Positions 8,402 through 17,848 of a stretch of 64,000 nt of DNA are shown one piece after another (position 1 is the first letter of the stretch; each line of letters starts with the position of its first letter). The stretch covers positions 372,001 through 436,000 of the forward strand of contig CAWJHV010000026.1 of NCBI GenBank assembly GCA_963842795.1, given 5' to 3'. The notes under the pieces are model-generated. The model ran no database searches and was not told the origin of the DNA. It was given only the letters and a program-made list of their open reading frames with translations. Origin of the DNA: WHSW01 sp963842795 (GTDB lineage Bacteria; Actinomycetota; Thermoleophilia; Solirubrobacterales; 70-9). The position numbers were made by a program, and so were the translations under genes.

Positions 8402-10005
8402 GTGACCGCGACGGCCGACTTCGTGATTGCCGGGGCCGGGCACAACAGCCTGATCACCGCCGCCTACCTCGCCCGCGCGGGCTACGAGGTCGTGGTCCTC
8501 GACGCACGCCCGATCCCCGGGGGCGGCGCCGCCTCGGAGGAGATGCTCGGACCGGGCTATCTGATCGATTCGTGCTCGACCGGGCACACGCTGATCCAGA
8601 CCAACCCGCTGCTGGTCGACGACGAGCTCGACCTGATCGGCCGCTACGGGCTCACCTACATCGAGCCGGATCCGTTCTCGCACGTCGCGTTCCCCGACGG
8701 CGAGCAGCTGACCATGTGGCTCGATCGCGACCGGAGCGTCGAGGAGCTCTCCCGGTTCTCGCGCCGCGACGCCGACGCCTACAGCCGGATCCTCGAGCGA
8801 GTACGACGCGGTCAAGCACCTGTTCGGCGCCTCGCGCTTCACCCCGCCGGGATTCGGGCCGCCGCTCGAGCAGCGGCTGTCCGAGCATCCGGAGGGCTCG
8901 AGGTGGCTTCGCCGGCTGAAGATGAGCGCCTGGGACGTGATCCGCCACGAGTTCGAGACCCCCCACGTACGCTCGTTCATGCTCTGGCAGGCGTTTCAGA
9001 CCCTGGTCCCGGTCGACAGCGCCGGGTCCGGCCCGCTCGCCTACTCGATCGTCTTCGGGCGCCAGCGCCGGGGTTGGACGATCCCGCGCGGCGGCTCCGG
9101 CCAACTGACCGATGCGCTGGTGCGCTCGATCGTCGACGACGGCGGCACCGTGCTCTGCGATCGCGTCGTCTCGAGGCTGGCGCTGGAGGGCGGCCGCTGC
9201 GTCGGGGTCGAGACCGAGGCGGGGGAGACGTTCACGGCCCGCGAGGCCGTGGTCTCGACGATCCACGTCAAGCACCTGGTCGAGATGGCCCCGGCCGGCG
9301 GCGTGGGGCGAGGACTTCCTCTACGGGGTCGAGACCTACGACGTCGGCCTCTCCGGGTTCGCGGTCTACATGGCGGCCACCCGGCCGCCGACGTTCGAGA
9401 CGCCGGCGGGCGAGCGGACCGCGGTCTCCGCCGGCCTGGTCGGCTGGCCGCAGGAGCTGCTCGACCACGGGCGGCGACTGCGCGACGGGATCTACGACCC
9501 CGATCCGGCCTGGCTGCTGGTGGCGACACCGACCCTCGCCGACCCCTCGCGGGCGCCCGAGGGCCGCCACACGGTCAAGTTCCTGAGCGGCCAGGGCTGG
9601 CGCCTGCCCGAGGGCGAGTCGAACTGGGACGAGCTCAAGCGGGCCCAGGCGACCCGCCAGCTCGAGCGGGTGCGCCGCTTCGCGCCCGGCTTCGACGACG
9701 AGGCCGTGCTCGAGATGCTGGTCAAGTCGCCGTTCGACATCGAGGCCTCGAACCGCCACATGATCCGCGGCGCCTTCCACGGCGGCGACCGCGGGCTCGC
9801 CCAGAGCGGCGCCCTGCGACCGGTGCCGGGCTGGGGCAGCCACCGGATGCCGATCGAGGGCCTCTACCAGACCGGCGGCACCACCCATCCGGGCGGCTCG
9901 ATCACCGGCGCCCCCGGCCGCAACGCCGCGGCGGTGATCCTCGCCGACCGCGGCCGTGAGCTCGCCGGGCTGCCGCTGCCGTCGCTGGAGGGTGCGGGCG
10001 CGTGA
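8402..10005 (+). CDS. FAD-dependent oxidoreductase, CrtI/PYROXD2-like (two frame breaks)
   Basis: This is a flavoprotein of the phytoene-desaturase-like superfamily. The N-terminus carries the dinucleotide motif VIAGAGHNSLITAAYLARAG and the following acidic strand end VVVLDAR. The C-terminal FAD motif reads GLYQTGGTTHPGGSITGAPG. The frame breaks near 8798, where an extra C splits GAG-GAG, and near 9293-9305. The span of 1604 bases is three times 534 plus two, as two +1 insertions require, giving about 533 aa. It starts 10 bp after the DMT gene and overlaps the amidohydrolase. Members oxidise C-C or C-N bonds in varied lipophilic compounds, so this one probably carries out a desaturation or oxidation in the local pathway rather than carotenoid synthesis. 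Confidence 0.75.
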
Positions 10006-11006
10006 CCGGCGCCGTCGACGCTCACGCGCACGTGATCGTTCGCGAGATCACCCGCAACGGGCACGCTCGTGACGAGTGGCGCCCGCGCGTCGTGCGCGAG
10101 CGGGGCCGGACGGTGGTCGAGCTCGGCGGGCGGGAGATCCGCTCGATGGTCGACGAGGTGGTCGACGTCGAGACGATCCTCGCGATCCAGTTGCGCCGGG
10201 GAATCGACGGCGTCGTCCTCTGCCCGTTCGTCCCGCTCCTGTTCACCGAGGCCGAGCCGCAGGAGTGCCTCGAGCGCTGCCGGATCCAGAACCGCGCCCT
10301 CGCCGGCCTCGTCGCCGGGGATCCGCAGCGGATCGGGGCGCTCGGCGCGGTGCCGCTCCAGGACCCCGGCTCGCCGCCGCCGAGCTGCGGGCGATCCGCG
10401 CCGAGGGCGTGCTCGCCGGGGTGGAGATCACCGCCAGCGTGGGCGGGGAATACGTCGGCGCGCGGCGCTTCGAGCCGTTCTGGGAGGCGGCGGCCGAGAC
10501 CGGAGCCCTGGTCTTCATCCATCCGACCACCCGGCGCGTTCGAGCAAACGGTCTTCGCCGAGCACTACCTCTGGAACACGGTCGGCAACCCGTTCGAGAC
10601 CACGATCGCGGCCGCGCAGATGACGATGGGCGGCGTGCTCGAGCGCCACCGGGACCTGCGGGTCATGCTCGCCCACGGCGGCGGGGCGCTGCCGGCGCTG
10701 CGGGGGCGCCTGCGCCACTCCCACGGCTTCCAGCCCGACGCCCGCCGCGACCTCGGCGAGTCGCCGCTCGACTCGATGCGGCGCTTTTACTTCGACACCG
10801 TCACCCACGACCCCGAGGTCCTGCGGGCGCTGATCGAGTGGGTGGGGCCCGAGCGGGTGCTGCTCGGCTCCGACTACCCGTTCGACATGGCCGATCCCGA
10901 CCCGGTCGCGACGGTCCGGTCGCTGGGGCTCGCGCCGGAGGCCGAGCACGCCATCCTGGGCGGCAACGCGAGCCGGCTTTGCGCGGGGGAGGGGGCGCGT
11001 GCCTGA
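10002..11006 (+). CDS. amidohydrolase-family (ACMSD-like) hydrolase/decarboxylase (two compensating frame breaks)
   Basis: This is a TIM-barrel metal enzyme of the amidohydrolase_2 group, which contains aminocarboxymuconate-semialdehyde decarboxylase and aromatic-acid decarboxylases. Metal-ligand motifs visible are HAH near residues 8-10 (VDAHAHV), the His of MLAHGGGALPAL, and the late Asp of LLGSDYPFDMADP. Residues between about 10370 and 10535 read in another frame (ELRAIRAEGVLAGVEI, WEAAAETGALVFIHPTTR). One lost base near 10364-10371 and one gained base near 10531-10538 restore a 334-aa protein. The GTG overlaps the previous TGA. Most members catalyse decarboxylation or C-N hydrolysis; the reaction here is unknown. 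Confidence 0.75.
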   Translation: MTGAVDAHAHVIVREITRNGHARDEWRPRVVRERGRTVVELGGREIRSMVDEVVDVETILAIQLRRGIDGVVLCPFVPLLFTEAEPQECLERCRIQNRALAGLVAGDPQRIGALGAVPLQDPGSPPPSCGRSAPRACSPGWRSPPAWAGNTSARGASSRSGRRRPRPEPWSSSIRPPGAFEQTVFAEHYLWNTVGNPFETTIAAAQMTMGGVLERHRDLRVMLAHGGGALPALRGRLRHSHGFQPDARRDLGESPLDSMRRFYFDTVTHDPEVLRALIEWVGPERVLLGSDYPFDMADPDPVATVRSLGLAPEAEHAILGGNASRLCAGEGARA

Positions 11007-12065
11007 CGCCCTGGTCCAGTCGGCGATCGAGCATTGGGCGCCGCGCATGGTCACCCAGGGCATCGACCTCAACGACTTCACCAGGACCACCGCGTCGATC
11101 GAGCGCTGGGAGGAGTGGCTGGCCGCCTGGAGCGACACCGCCGAGATGCACCTCGGCCTCGCCGAGCGGGCGCGCGAAGAGGGACGCGAGCGGACCGCCG
11201 GCGAGGCCTTCGTCCGTGCGGCGCTCTGCTTCCACTTCGCCAAGTACGTCTGGGTGCTCGACGCGGAGCGCAACCGCGAGACCACCATCCGCGCCCGCGA
11301 CGCGCTGTACGAGGCGCACCGCCTGCTCGATCCGACCGCCGAGCGGATCGAGGCGGCGATCCCCGGGGGCGGTGGGATCGTCGCCAACCTGCGTCGTCCG
11401 CCGGAGGCCTCGCGGCCCGCGCTCGTGCTCCTCATACCCGGGCTCGACTCGACCAAGGAGGAGTTCTTTCACTTCGAGCGCGTCTTCCTCGACCGCGGCT
11501 TGGCGACGCTCTCGCTGGACGGGCCCGGGCAGGGGGAGGCCGGGTGGCAGTCGCCGATCCGCCACGACTACGAGGTCGCCGTCGCGGCCGCCCTCGATGC
11601 GCTCGGCCGTCGCGACGACCTCGACCTCGACCGGGTCGGCGCCGCGGGGGTCAGCCTCGGCGGCTACTACGCGCCGCGCGCCGCCGCCTTCGAGCCGCGC
11701 CTGCGGGCGGCGGCCGGGGTCTCGGGGCCGCGCAACTTCGGCGCCCTCTGGGACGACCTGCCCGAGCTCACCCGTCAGTCGTTCGCCTTCTACTCGCGCT
11801 CGCCCGACGACGCGACCGCCCGTGAGCGCGCCGAGGCGCTCGACCTCGCCGGCGTCGCCGAGCGGATCTCACAGCCGCTGCTGGTGATCGCCGGCCGCCT
11901 CGACCGCCTGATCCCTGGGAGTCGACACGCGACGTGGCCGAGGCGGCGCCGGATGCGACCTTCGTCCTCTACGACGAGGGCAACCACGTCTGCAACAACG
12001 TCGCCTACCGCTACCGGCCGCTGCTGGCGGATTGGCTGGGCGAGCGGCTAGCGGAGGTTCGCTGA
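10999..12065 (+). CDS. alpha/beta hydrolase resembling 2,6-dihydroxypseudooxynicotine hydrolase (one frame break)
   Basis: The protein has a helical N-terminal domain (residues 1-110, including WEEWLAAWSDTAEMHLGLA and FHFAKYVWVLD) followed by an alpha/beta hydrolase core, the layout of DHPON hydrolase and related C-C-bond hydrolases. The nucleophile elbow is GVSLGGYYAPR. A likely acid lies in VIAGRLDRLIP, and the His in DEGNHVCNN. A deleted base near 11913-11916 (ATCCCTGGG for ATC-CCG-TGG) shifts the frame. In the corrected frame the protein ends LADWLGERLAEVR at the TGA 12063-12065, giving about 355 aa. It overlaps the amidohydrolase end and is the last gene of this transport/catabolic operon. 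Cleavage of a beta-diketone or similar intermediate is plausible by family. Confidence 0.78.
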
Positions 12066-12201
12066 GGACTCAGGCCGTGCCCACAGCGGCGGGTTCCCAA
12101 CGGGCGTATGCTCGCGGTAGGACCCGCCGCCCTTCGAGATCCTTTCGTTCCTCCCCCTTGATCGCGCGGCCCTCCCGGGAGGGACGAGATCGAAGGACCG
12201 G

Positions 12202-12774
12202 ATGGCTGACCAAACTCGGCAGGCGCCTGCCGCAACGCCCCTGTTTCCCGGATGGCGCTGGGTGATAGTGGCCGTGGCGATTCCGGTCGCCGGACTGATT
12301 GGGGGTGCGATCAGCGGCCCGGTCGATGCTCCGCTTGCCGCGCTGATCGGCGGCCTGATCACAGGTGCTGGTCTCGGAGTCGCGGAATGGTTCGCCGCCA
12401 AAGATGCCTTCGGCGACGCCCGAGCGTTGATCGCGACGAGCGCTGTCGCCTACGGCGCCGGCCTTGTCGTAGCCGCCGCCGCCGTTGGCTACAACACGGA
12501 CCTCGGCTCCCTCGTTGCGATGGGAGTGATCAGCGGCCTGTTTCTCGGCGTCGGGCAGGGCCTCGTCCTGGCGCAACAGCGGACGCAAGCGACTCGCGTT
12601 GGTCTGGGGGGCTGCGATGCCGGTTCTGCTCGCGGCGGGCTGGGCTGCCTCGACTGCGATCGGCATCAACGTCGATGAGCAGTTCACCGTGTTCGGCGCC
12701 GCGGGCGCGATCGTGTTCACGGTGCTGAGCGGCTTGCGTGTTGGCGCGATTCTCCGTCGCCGGCTCGACGCTAG
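12202..12774 (+). CDS. small polytopic membrane protein (frame breaks)
   Basis: This unrecognised hydrophobic protein starts at ATG 12202 (MADQTRQAPAATPLFPGW). It shows about five membrane segments, including WVIVAVAIPVAGLIGGAISG and LVAMGVISGLFLGVGQGLVL. After about 12590 the coding sense continues in the +1 frame (LVWGAAMPVLLAAGWA, INVDEQFTVFGAAGAIVFTV). It appears to return to the first frame to end PSPARR at the TAG 12772-12774. The reconstructed length is about 190 aa. The 136-bp gap before it holds a 14-bp palindrome (12170-12183, CCCTCCCGGGAGGG) and no other gene. It is the first member of the damaged island. Confidence 0.5.
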
Positions 12775-12790
12775 GCGACTCGCGCCGGCG

Positions 12791-13491
12791 CTGACCACGA
12801 CAGCACGAGCTGGCCGGCATCGCGTTGATCGCGATGCCGGTCGCGTTCAACGTCTCGTTCGCTCTGCTCGGCGCCCGGTTCGACTACCCCGACATCTTGC
12901 GCCGGCCAACGACCGAGGTCCTCGAGCGCTTTCGCCACGGCGGCACCGACGCTCGTCCTGATCTGGTGGGCGTTCGCACTTACCGCGGTCTTCTTCGCGC
13001 CGCTCGTCGTGCTGGTCTCGGCGGCAATCCGCGACGCCGATGCGACCCTGCTCGCGGTCGCGACGACCGTCGGGGTCCTGGCGGCGATCGTCCAGTTCGT
13101 GGGCCTGATTCGCTGGCCCTTTCTAGTTCCCTATCTCGCGCGGGAGGCGGAGCGGCCGCGCCGGGTTCTGCGCGGCATGAGTCGATCGACGTCGTCTTTC
13201 AATCGTTCAACCGCTACCTCGGGGTCGCGGTCGGTGAGCACTTGGGCTACGCATTCACGGGCGCCTGGAGCGTGCTCGATCGGCGTCGCCTTCACTCAGA
13301 CGGATGCGATCCCGGCATGGCTCGGCGTGCCCGGGAGTCGCTGATCGGCGCCGCGCTACATCCGGTGCTCGCTCGAGTTCGTCGGGCGTCACGAGCCGAC
13401 CGGCTGGAACCTCGCTGAGAAGCTGACCCCGATCGCATATGTCCTTTGGTCCATCTGGCTCGTCATCGCCGGCGTCGCCCTGATCGCATAG
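12791..13491 (+). pseudogene. DUF4386-type membrane protein, frame broken several times
   Basis: Pieces of one membrane protein are spread over all three forward frames. In order they are ELAGIALIAMPVAFNVSFAL, RRPTTEVLERFRHGG, LIWWAFALTAVFFAPLVVL, TTVGVLAAIVQFVGLIRWPF, VFQSFNRYLGVAVGEHLGYA, and near the end EKLTPIAYVLWSIWLVIAGV before a TAG at 13489-13491. Order and spacing match DUF4386 proteins of about 230 aa, so at least four indels are needed. The start is uncertain; CTG 12791 would give an opening TTTAR. Because hydrophobic character survives across every break, the damage is either recent or a sequence error. Confidence 0.55.
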
Positions 13492-13500
13492 CGAGAAGCG

Positions 13501-14358
13501 ATGACAACCGAACTGGCCGAGGCTCGGCAGCAAACAGGCGGACCGCCAGGTCCACGATCGTCCTGATTCACGGCCTCTGGATGACCCCGCTGAGCTGGCA
13601 GGGATGGAAGCAGCGCTTCGAAGGCCGCGGCCACGAGGTGCTCGCCCCAGGATGGCCCGGGGTCGAGGATCGCGAGGTGGAGGCGATCCGCCGAGGATCC
13701 CTCGGCGCTCGAGGGCCTCGGCATCGGCGAAATCGCCGACCACTACGACGCGATCGTCCGCGAGCTGACCGCGCCTCCGATCATCATCGGGCCACTCGTT
13801 CGGCGGCCTGGTCGACGCAGATTCTGCTCGACCGCGGTCTGGGCGCCGCCGGCATTGGCGTTTGCGCGTCGCCCTTTCGCGGCATGCTCGGCCTGCCCTA
13901 CTCCACCGTCCGGGTGGCTATGTCGGGCGGCCTCAAGAATCCATTGGGAAAGAACCGCGCGATCATGCTCTCGCCACAGGAGTTCCACTATGCGTTCACG
14001 AACACGCTGGGCGCCGCCGAGGCAGCTGAGGTCTATGAGCGCCTGCCGATCCCCGGACCGGCTCGGACGTTGTTTCAGGCCGCGTTCGCGAACCTCAACC
14101 CGCATACCCCCATCAAGGTCAACTACAAGAACGATGACCGAGGGCCGCTGCTCTTGGTCAGCGCCGGCAAGGATCACATCATCCCGGCCTCGACGTCGAA
14201 GACCGCGTGCAAGCTCCAGAGCAAGTCGACGCGCGACGACGGAACTCGTCGAGTACCCGGACCGCAGTCACTACATCGTCGGGGAGCCCGGCTGGGAGGA
14301 GGTGGCCGACCACGCCATCGACTGGGCCGAGCAGAATGTGAAGAGCGCAGCCGCCTAA
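13501..14358 (+). pseudogene. alpha/beta hydrolase, frame broken several times
   Basis: A typical small alpha/beta hydrolase can be assembled from ATG 13501 (MTTELAEARQQTG). The oxyanion-loop HG is in TIVLIHGLWMTPLSWQGW. The nucleophile elbow is HSFGG at about 13795-13810, after removal of an extra G. A likely acid residue lies in LLLVSAGKDHIIP and the His in PDRSHYIVGEPGW. The frames shift near 13535, 13690, 13795, 13830 and 14220. The net span (858 bases) is a multiple of three, giving about 285 aa. All catalytic residues are recoverable. The substrate is unknown; proteins of this kind are usually annotated as esterases or lipases. Confidence 0.6.
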
Positions 14359-14722
14359 CAACCTGCGGAACGCTCGCTGGCGATCGCGACGTCAGGCGGA
14401 CGAACGTGGCGCTACCGCGCTGCTCGCGCCTCGCCGCCGATCCGCCGCCCGTCGTGACCTGGACCTCGGCGATCGCACCATCGAGATCGTTGATGGTCAG
14501 AGACGCCTCCCGCGCGGGTGCGCGCTCGATCCCGTAGATCGTCGAGTAGCCGATCCCGACCCGGCCCTGACGGGGCACGCCCGTGAGCAGACCGACGGCG
14601 ACCGCGAGCTCGTTTGCGTCGAGCCGCCCCAGGAGCTCGGCGAGGATGCGGACCTTTTGCGAGCGCGAGCTCGTGTCTGACAGGTCGCCGGAGGCCTTGA
14701 CTACATCAGCGAGAAGTGTCAT
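14359..14722 (-). pseudogene. N-terminal stub of an ATP-dependent DNA ligase
   Basis: From ATG 14722 the minus strand encodes MTLLADVVKASGDLSDTSS, then KVRILAELLGRLDANELAV and a LTGVPRQGRVGIG segment. This matches the N-terminal domain of actinobacterial LigB-type ATP-dependent ligases, where a conserved L-x-G-x-x-R-Q-G-R-x-G-x-G stretch follows an alpha-helical start. Similarity fades after about 110 residues and the frame runs into the convergent hydrolase gene. The adenylation and OB domains are absent from the window. I therefore call it a truncated remnant. Confidence 0.65.
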
Positions 14723-14767
14723 CGCTGGGCCGGTAGCCAAGCAGCTCGGCCGAGGTCCGATCTCGCC

Positions 14768-16262
14768 TCAGTCGCGTGGCGGCCAGGTCGGGATCTTGCC
14801 GCGCCCCGAGGGGAAGCGGATGTTCTTCGAGCGGACGAACTCGTGCAGGGTCTCCGCGGCGTTCTCGCGCCCGAACCCGCTGCCCTTGACGCCGCCGAAC
14901 GGCGAGCCGAGGAAGGCGCGGCGCATGTAGTTGTTGACGAACACCATCCCGGCCTCGAGCTCGCGGCCGAGGCGGTAGGCCCGGGCCTCGTCGCGGGTGC
15001 AGATCGCGGCCGTGAGGCCGTACTCGGTGTCGTTGGCGATCTCGATCGCCGCGCGCTCGTCGTCGAAACGCATCAGACATGCGATCGGCCCGAAGATCTC
15101 CTCCCGGGCGATTCGCATCTCCGGCGTCACCTCGGCGAGCACCGTGGGCGCGACCCAGAAGCCGCCGCGCAGGCGCTCGTCGTCGGGGATCGCGCCCTGG
15201 GTGACCAGCCGTGCGCCCTCGTCGAGCCCGATCTGCAGGTACTCGAGCACCCGGTCGCGCTGCTGGGCGGTGACCATCGGCCCGATGTCGGTGGCGGGGT
15301 CGAGCCCGTCGCCGACCACCAGGCGCTCGGTCGCGGCGGCGAACCGGTCGCGAAACTCGTCGTAGATCGAGTCGTGGACGAGAATCCGCGCGGTCGAGGT
15401 GCAGGCCTCGCCCTGGTTGTAGAACATGCCCTCGAGCGCGACGTCGACCGCGACCTCGAGGTCGGCGTCCTCGCAGATCAGCAGCGCGTTCTTTCCCCCC
15501 AGCTCCATCGTCGCGTAGGTGAGGTTGCGCGCCGCCGACTCGAGCACCTTGCGGCCGGTCGCGGTCGAGCCGGTGAAGCTGATCCGGCCCGACCCCGGGG
15601 TGGGCGGCGAGCTCCGCGCCCGCCTCGACCCCGGTGACCGCGTTGATCACCCCGGGCGGCAGCACCTCGTTGGCGATCTCGACCATGCGCAGGACCGTCA
15701 GCGGCGCCTGCTCGCCGGGCTTGACGACGACCGTGTTACCGGCGGCGAGCGCCGGCGCGCACTTCTTCGAGAAGTGGATCGGGGGCCAGTTGAAGGGCAG
15801 GATCGCCGCCACCACCCCGTACGGCTCGTAGATGATCCGCGCCTCGATCGGTCCCTGGTCGAGGATCTCGCCGTGGAGCGTGTCGGCGAGCCCGGCGAAA
15901 TAGTCGAAGGCGGCGTGGCTGAAGGAGACGTCGAAGCGCAGGGCGTCGCGGCGGGGCTTGCCGACCTCGCGCGCCTCGAGCTGGGCGAGCTCGTCGACGT
16001 GGTCGCGGAGCCGGGCGGCCACCTGGCGCATGACCTCCCCGCGCTCGCGGGGCGAGCGGTGACGCCAATCGCCGGCAAAGCGCTCCGAGGCGCCGGCAAC
16101 GGCCGCGTCGACCTCGGCCCGGCCGCCGGCCGCGACCTCGGCGAGCTCGCGACCTGTCGCCGGTTCGACGACCGTGAACGTCGGGGCTCCGGGCGGCGGC
16201 TCGAGCCAGTGGCCGTCGACGAAGGCGCCCGCGGTCCGTGCAGGGGCCGAGACCGCGCTCAC
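14768..16262 (-). CDS. aldehyde dehydrogenase (one frame break)
   Basis: This is an NAD(P)-dependent aldehyde dehydrogenase of the classical superfamily that oxidises an aldehyde to the acid or acyl-CoA. Landmarks in order are AAILPFNWPPIHFSKKCAPA, the cofactor Lys in VVVKPGEQAP, the catalytic-base Glu in ATMELGGKNALL and the nucleophile in NQGEACTSTARILV. The motif EEIFGPIACLMRF follows, and the end is FGGVKGSGFGREN. An inserted base near 15585-15592, just before ISFTGSTATGRKV in the corrected frame, breaks the gene. The 1495-bp span is three times 498 plus one, so about 497 aa. GTG 16262 overlaps the stop of the M24 gene (GTGA), placing both in one operon controlled by the operator at 17710. 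Confidence 0.82.
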
Positions 16263-17659
16263 AGCAGCGCCTCCGCGCCGCGGTCGGCGACCGGCGTGGG
16301 GACATCCCCGTTGCCGGCCGCGGCGCGCGGTGGACCGGGCTCGGCCGTCTGCGATTCGTGGTCGAGGCTCGTGTTGAGGTTCGACTGCGTCTCGCGCTCG
16401 AGCGGCAGCGTGCCGCCGACGGTGTAGTAGGGCTTGCCCGCGATCAGCAGGTCCTCGGCCGGGAAGCGGGTGATCACCTCGCAGCCGTCCGCCGTGACCA
16501 CGAGCTGCTCCTCGATTCGCGCGGCCGACCAGCCGTCCGAGGCGGGCCAGAAGGTCTCGAGCGCGAACACCATCCCCTCCTTGATCTCCTCCGGGTGGTC
16601 GAGCGAGACCAGGCGGCTGAAGATCGGCTTCTCCCAGATCGTCAGCCCGACGCCGTGTCCGAACTGCAGCGCGAACGCGGCCTCCTCGTCGGGGAAGCCG
16701 AACTCCTCGGCCTTCGGCCACAGCTCGACGACCTCGCCGGTGGTCACCCCGGGGCGGATCCTGTCGATCGCGATGTCGAGGTAGTAGCGGCAGCGCTTGT
16801 AGGCGTCGACCAGCGAGCGTGATCCGCTGCCGACGGCGAAGGTCCGGTAGTAGCACGTGCGGTAGCCGTTGAAGCTGTGCAGGATGTCGAAGTAGGCGGG
16901 GTCGCCGGGGCGCAGCGCGCGGTCGGTGAACACGTGCGGGTGCGGGCTGCAGCGCTCGCCCGAGATCGCGTTGACGCCCTCGACGAACTCGGAACCGAGG
17001 TCGTAGAGCACCTTGTTGACCAGCGCCACGCACTCGTTCTCGCGAAACCCCGGCCGCATCGCCCGGTAGAGCTCCTCGTAGGCGGCGTCGACCATCATGC
17101 ACGCCTCGTTGAGGAGGGTGATCTCGTCCTCGGTCTTGATCATCCGGGCCTCCTGCAGCAGCTGCTGGCCGTCGACGACCTCGAGCCCGAGCCTCTGCAG
17201 GGCGAACAGGACCGGCGGCTCGACCGCGTCGATGCCGACCGGCTCACCCAGCAGGCCGCGCTGCTCGAGCTCCGCGTGGATCTTTAACGCCACGTTCTCC
17301 GCCCGGCCGGCGGCCGGGTTCATCGCCCCGCGCATGGTTGAGATCCCGGCGCGTGAGCGGCCGTCGCCGAGCCAGGGGTTGTAGAGCTCGTGATGGCGGG
17401 CGGCCGAGCCGAAGTCCCACATGATCGGCTCGTCGTTCTGCGGCAGGAGGCAGAAGCGACTGAGCTTGTCGGCCGCCCACGTGCCGATGTGGGTGGCGGT
17501 GATGTAGCGGATGTTCGACATGTCGAAGCAGACCAGCGAGCCGAGGTCCGACTCGGCGAGCTTGCGCTTCGCCCGCGCCAGCCGCTGATCGCGCAGGCGG
17601 TCGAACTGCACCCGCTCCTCCCAGTCGACTCCCATCGTTCCGTACGAGCGCAGTCCCAT
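16259..17659 (-). CDS. M24-fold (creatinase/prolidase-like) protein, 466 aa, atypical metal site
   Basis: The protein has the two-domain creatinase/aminopeptidase P architecture, with the pita-bread domain from about residue 190. The first metal Asp is present (AYFDILHSFNGYRTC). The position 11 residues later that is normally the second metal Asp is Cys (RTCYYRTF). The His of FGHGVGLTIWEKP and the two Glu of FALETFWP and ARIEEQLVV are present. Creatinase also lacks full metal ligation, so a non-peptidase hydrolytic or lyase reaction is possible. ATG 17659 has AGGAGG about eight bases upstream; the longer frame to 18415 overlaps the divergent gene and is not used. A 30-residue Pro/Ala-rich tail is unusual. 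Confidence 0.78.
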   Translation of the reverse strand: MGLRSYGTMGVDWEERVQFDRLRDQRLARAKRKLAESDLGSLVCFDMSNIRYITATHIGTWAADKLSRFCLLPQNDEPIMWDFGSAARHHELYNPWLGDGRSRAGISTMRGAMNPAAGRAENVALKIHAELEQRGLLGEPVGIDAVEPPVLFALQRLGLEVVDGQQLLQEARMIKTEDEITLLNEACMMVDAAYEELYRAMRPGFRENECVALVNKVLYDLGSEFVEGVNAISGERCSPHPHVFTDRALRPGDPAYFDILHSFNGYRTCYYRTFAVGSGSRSLVDAYKRCRYYLDIAIDRIRPGVTTGEVVELWPKAEEFGFPDEEAAFALQFGHGVGLTIWEKPIFSRLVSLDHPEEIKEGMVFALETFWPASDGWSAARIEEQLVVTADGCEVITRFPAEDLLIAGKPYYTVGGTLPLERETQSNLNTSLDHESQTAEPGPPRAAAGNGDVPTPVADRGAEALL

Positions 17660-17709
17660 TCGGCGCCTCCTCAGGTGCGGGCTCGGGGCGGGGCGGTGAC
17701 GGCCGCCTC

Positions 17710-17723
17710 TGCAAACGTTTGCA
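17710..17723. promoter_or_regulatory. LacI-family operator for the leftward M24-ALDH operon
   Basis: A second perfect copy of TGCAAACGTTTGCA lies 50 bp upstream of the M24 start codon. On the minus strand a TAGACT -10-like box (17731-17736) precedes it by 7 bp, so the operator covers the expected transcription start, as in the repressor's own promoter. I see no convincing -35 box. Confidence 0.75.
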
Positions 17724-17778
17724 CGGTGGCAGTCTAGCCGCTGGCGCTCCCTCCCGCGATCCGCTAGTGTGCCGCCTG

Positions 17779-17792
17779 TGCAAACGTTTGCA
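17779..17792. promoter_or_regulatory. LacI-family operator for the rightward dehydrogenase operon
   Basis: A third perfect TGCAAACGTTTGCA, 69 bp from the leftward operator. A TAGTGT -10-like box at 17765-17770 ends 8 bp before it, nearly the geometry seen at 1363-1391. The -35 region is weak. Two identical sites flanking a divergent promoter could allow looping, but only the sites themselves are seen. Confidence 0.75.
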
Positions 17793-17848
17793 AGCCGGTT
17801 CCGGCGAGCCACGGAGCACCCGATGGGAGCGATGAGAGGGAGAGCTTG

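Noticed and set aside
8790..8810. Programmed ribosomal frameshifting to explain the broken frames
   Set aside because: Breaks are at unrelated sequences, in both directions, without slippery heptamers or adjacent structures, and occur in genes not known for recoding.
14706..17102. A 798-aa minus-strand protein covering both M24 and ALDH genes
   Set aside because: It is a mixture of shadow frame and the ALDH N-terminal half; codon pattern and motifs show two overlapping genes and one frame break.
16259..17659. M24 protein as a DMSP lyase (DddP)
   Set aside because: DddP, as I recall it, has a D-x-D...D metal cluster. Here only one Asp is present before GYRTC, and the local sequence differs.
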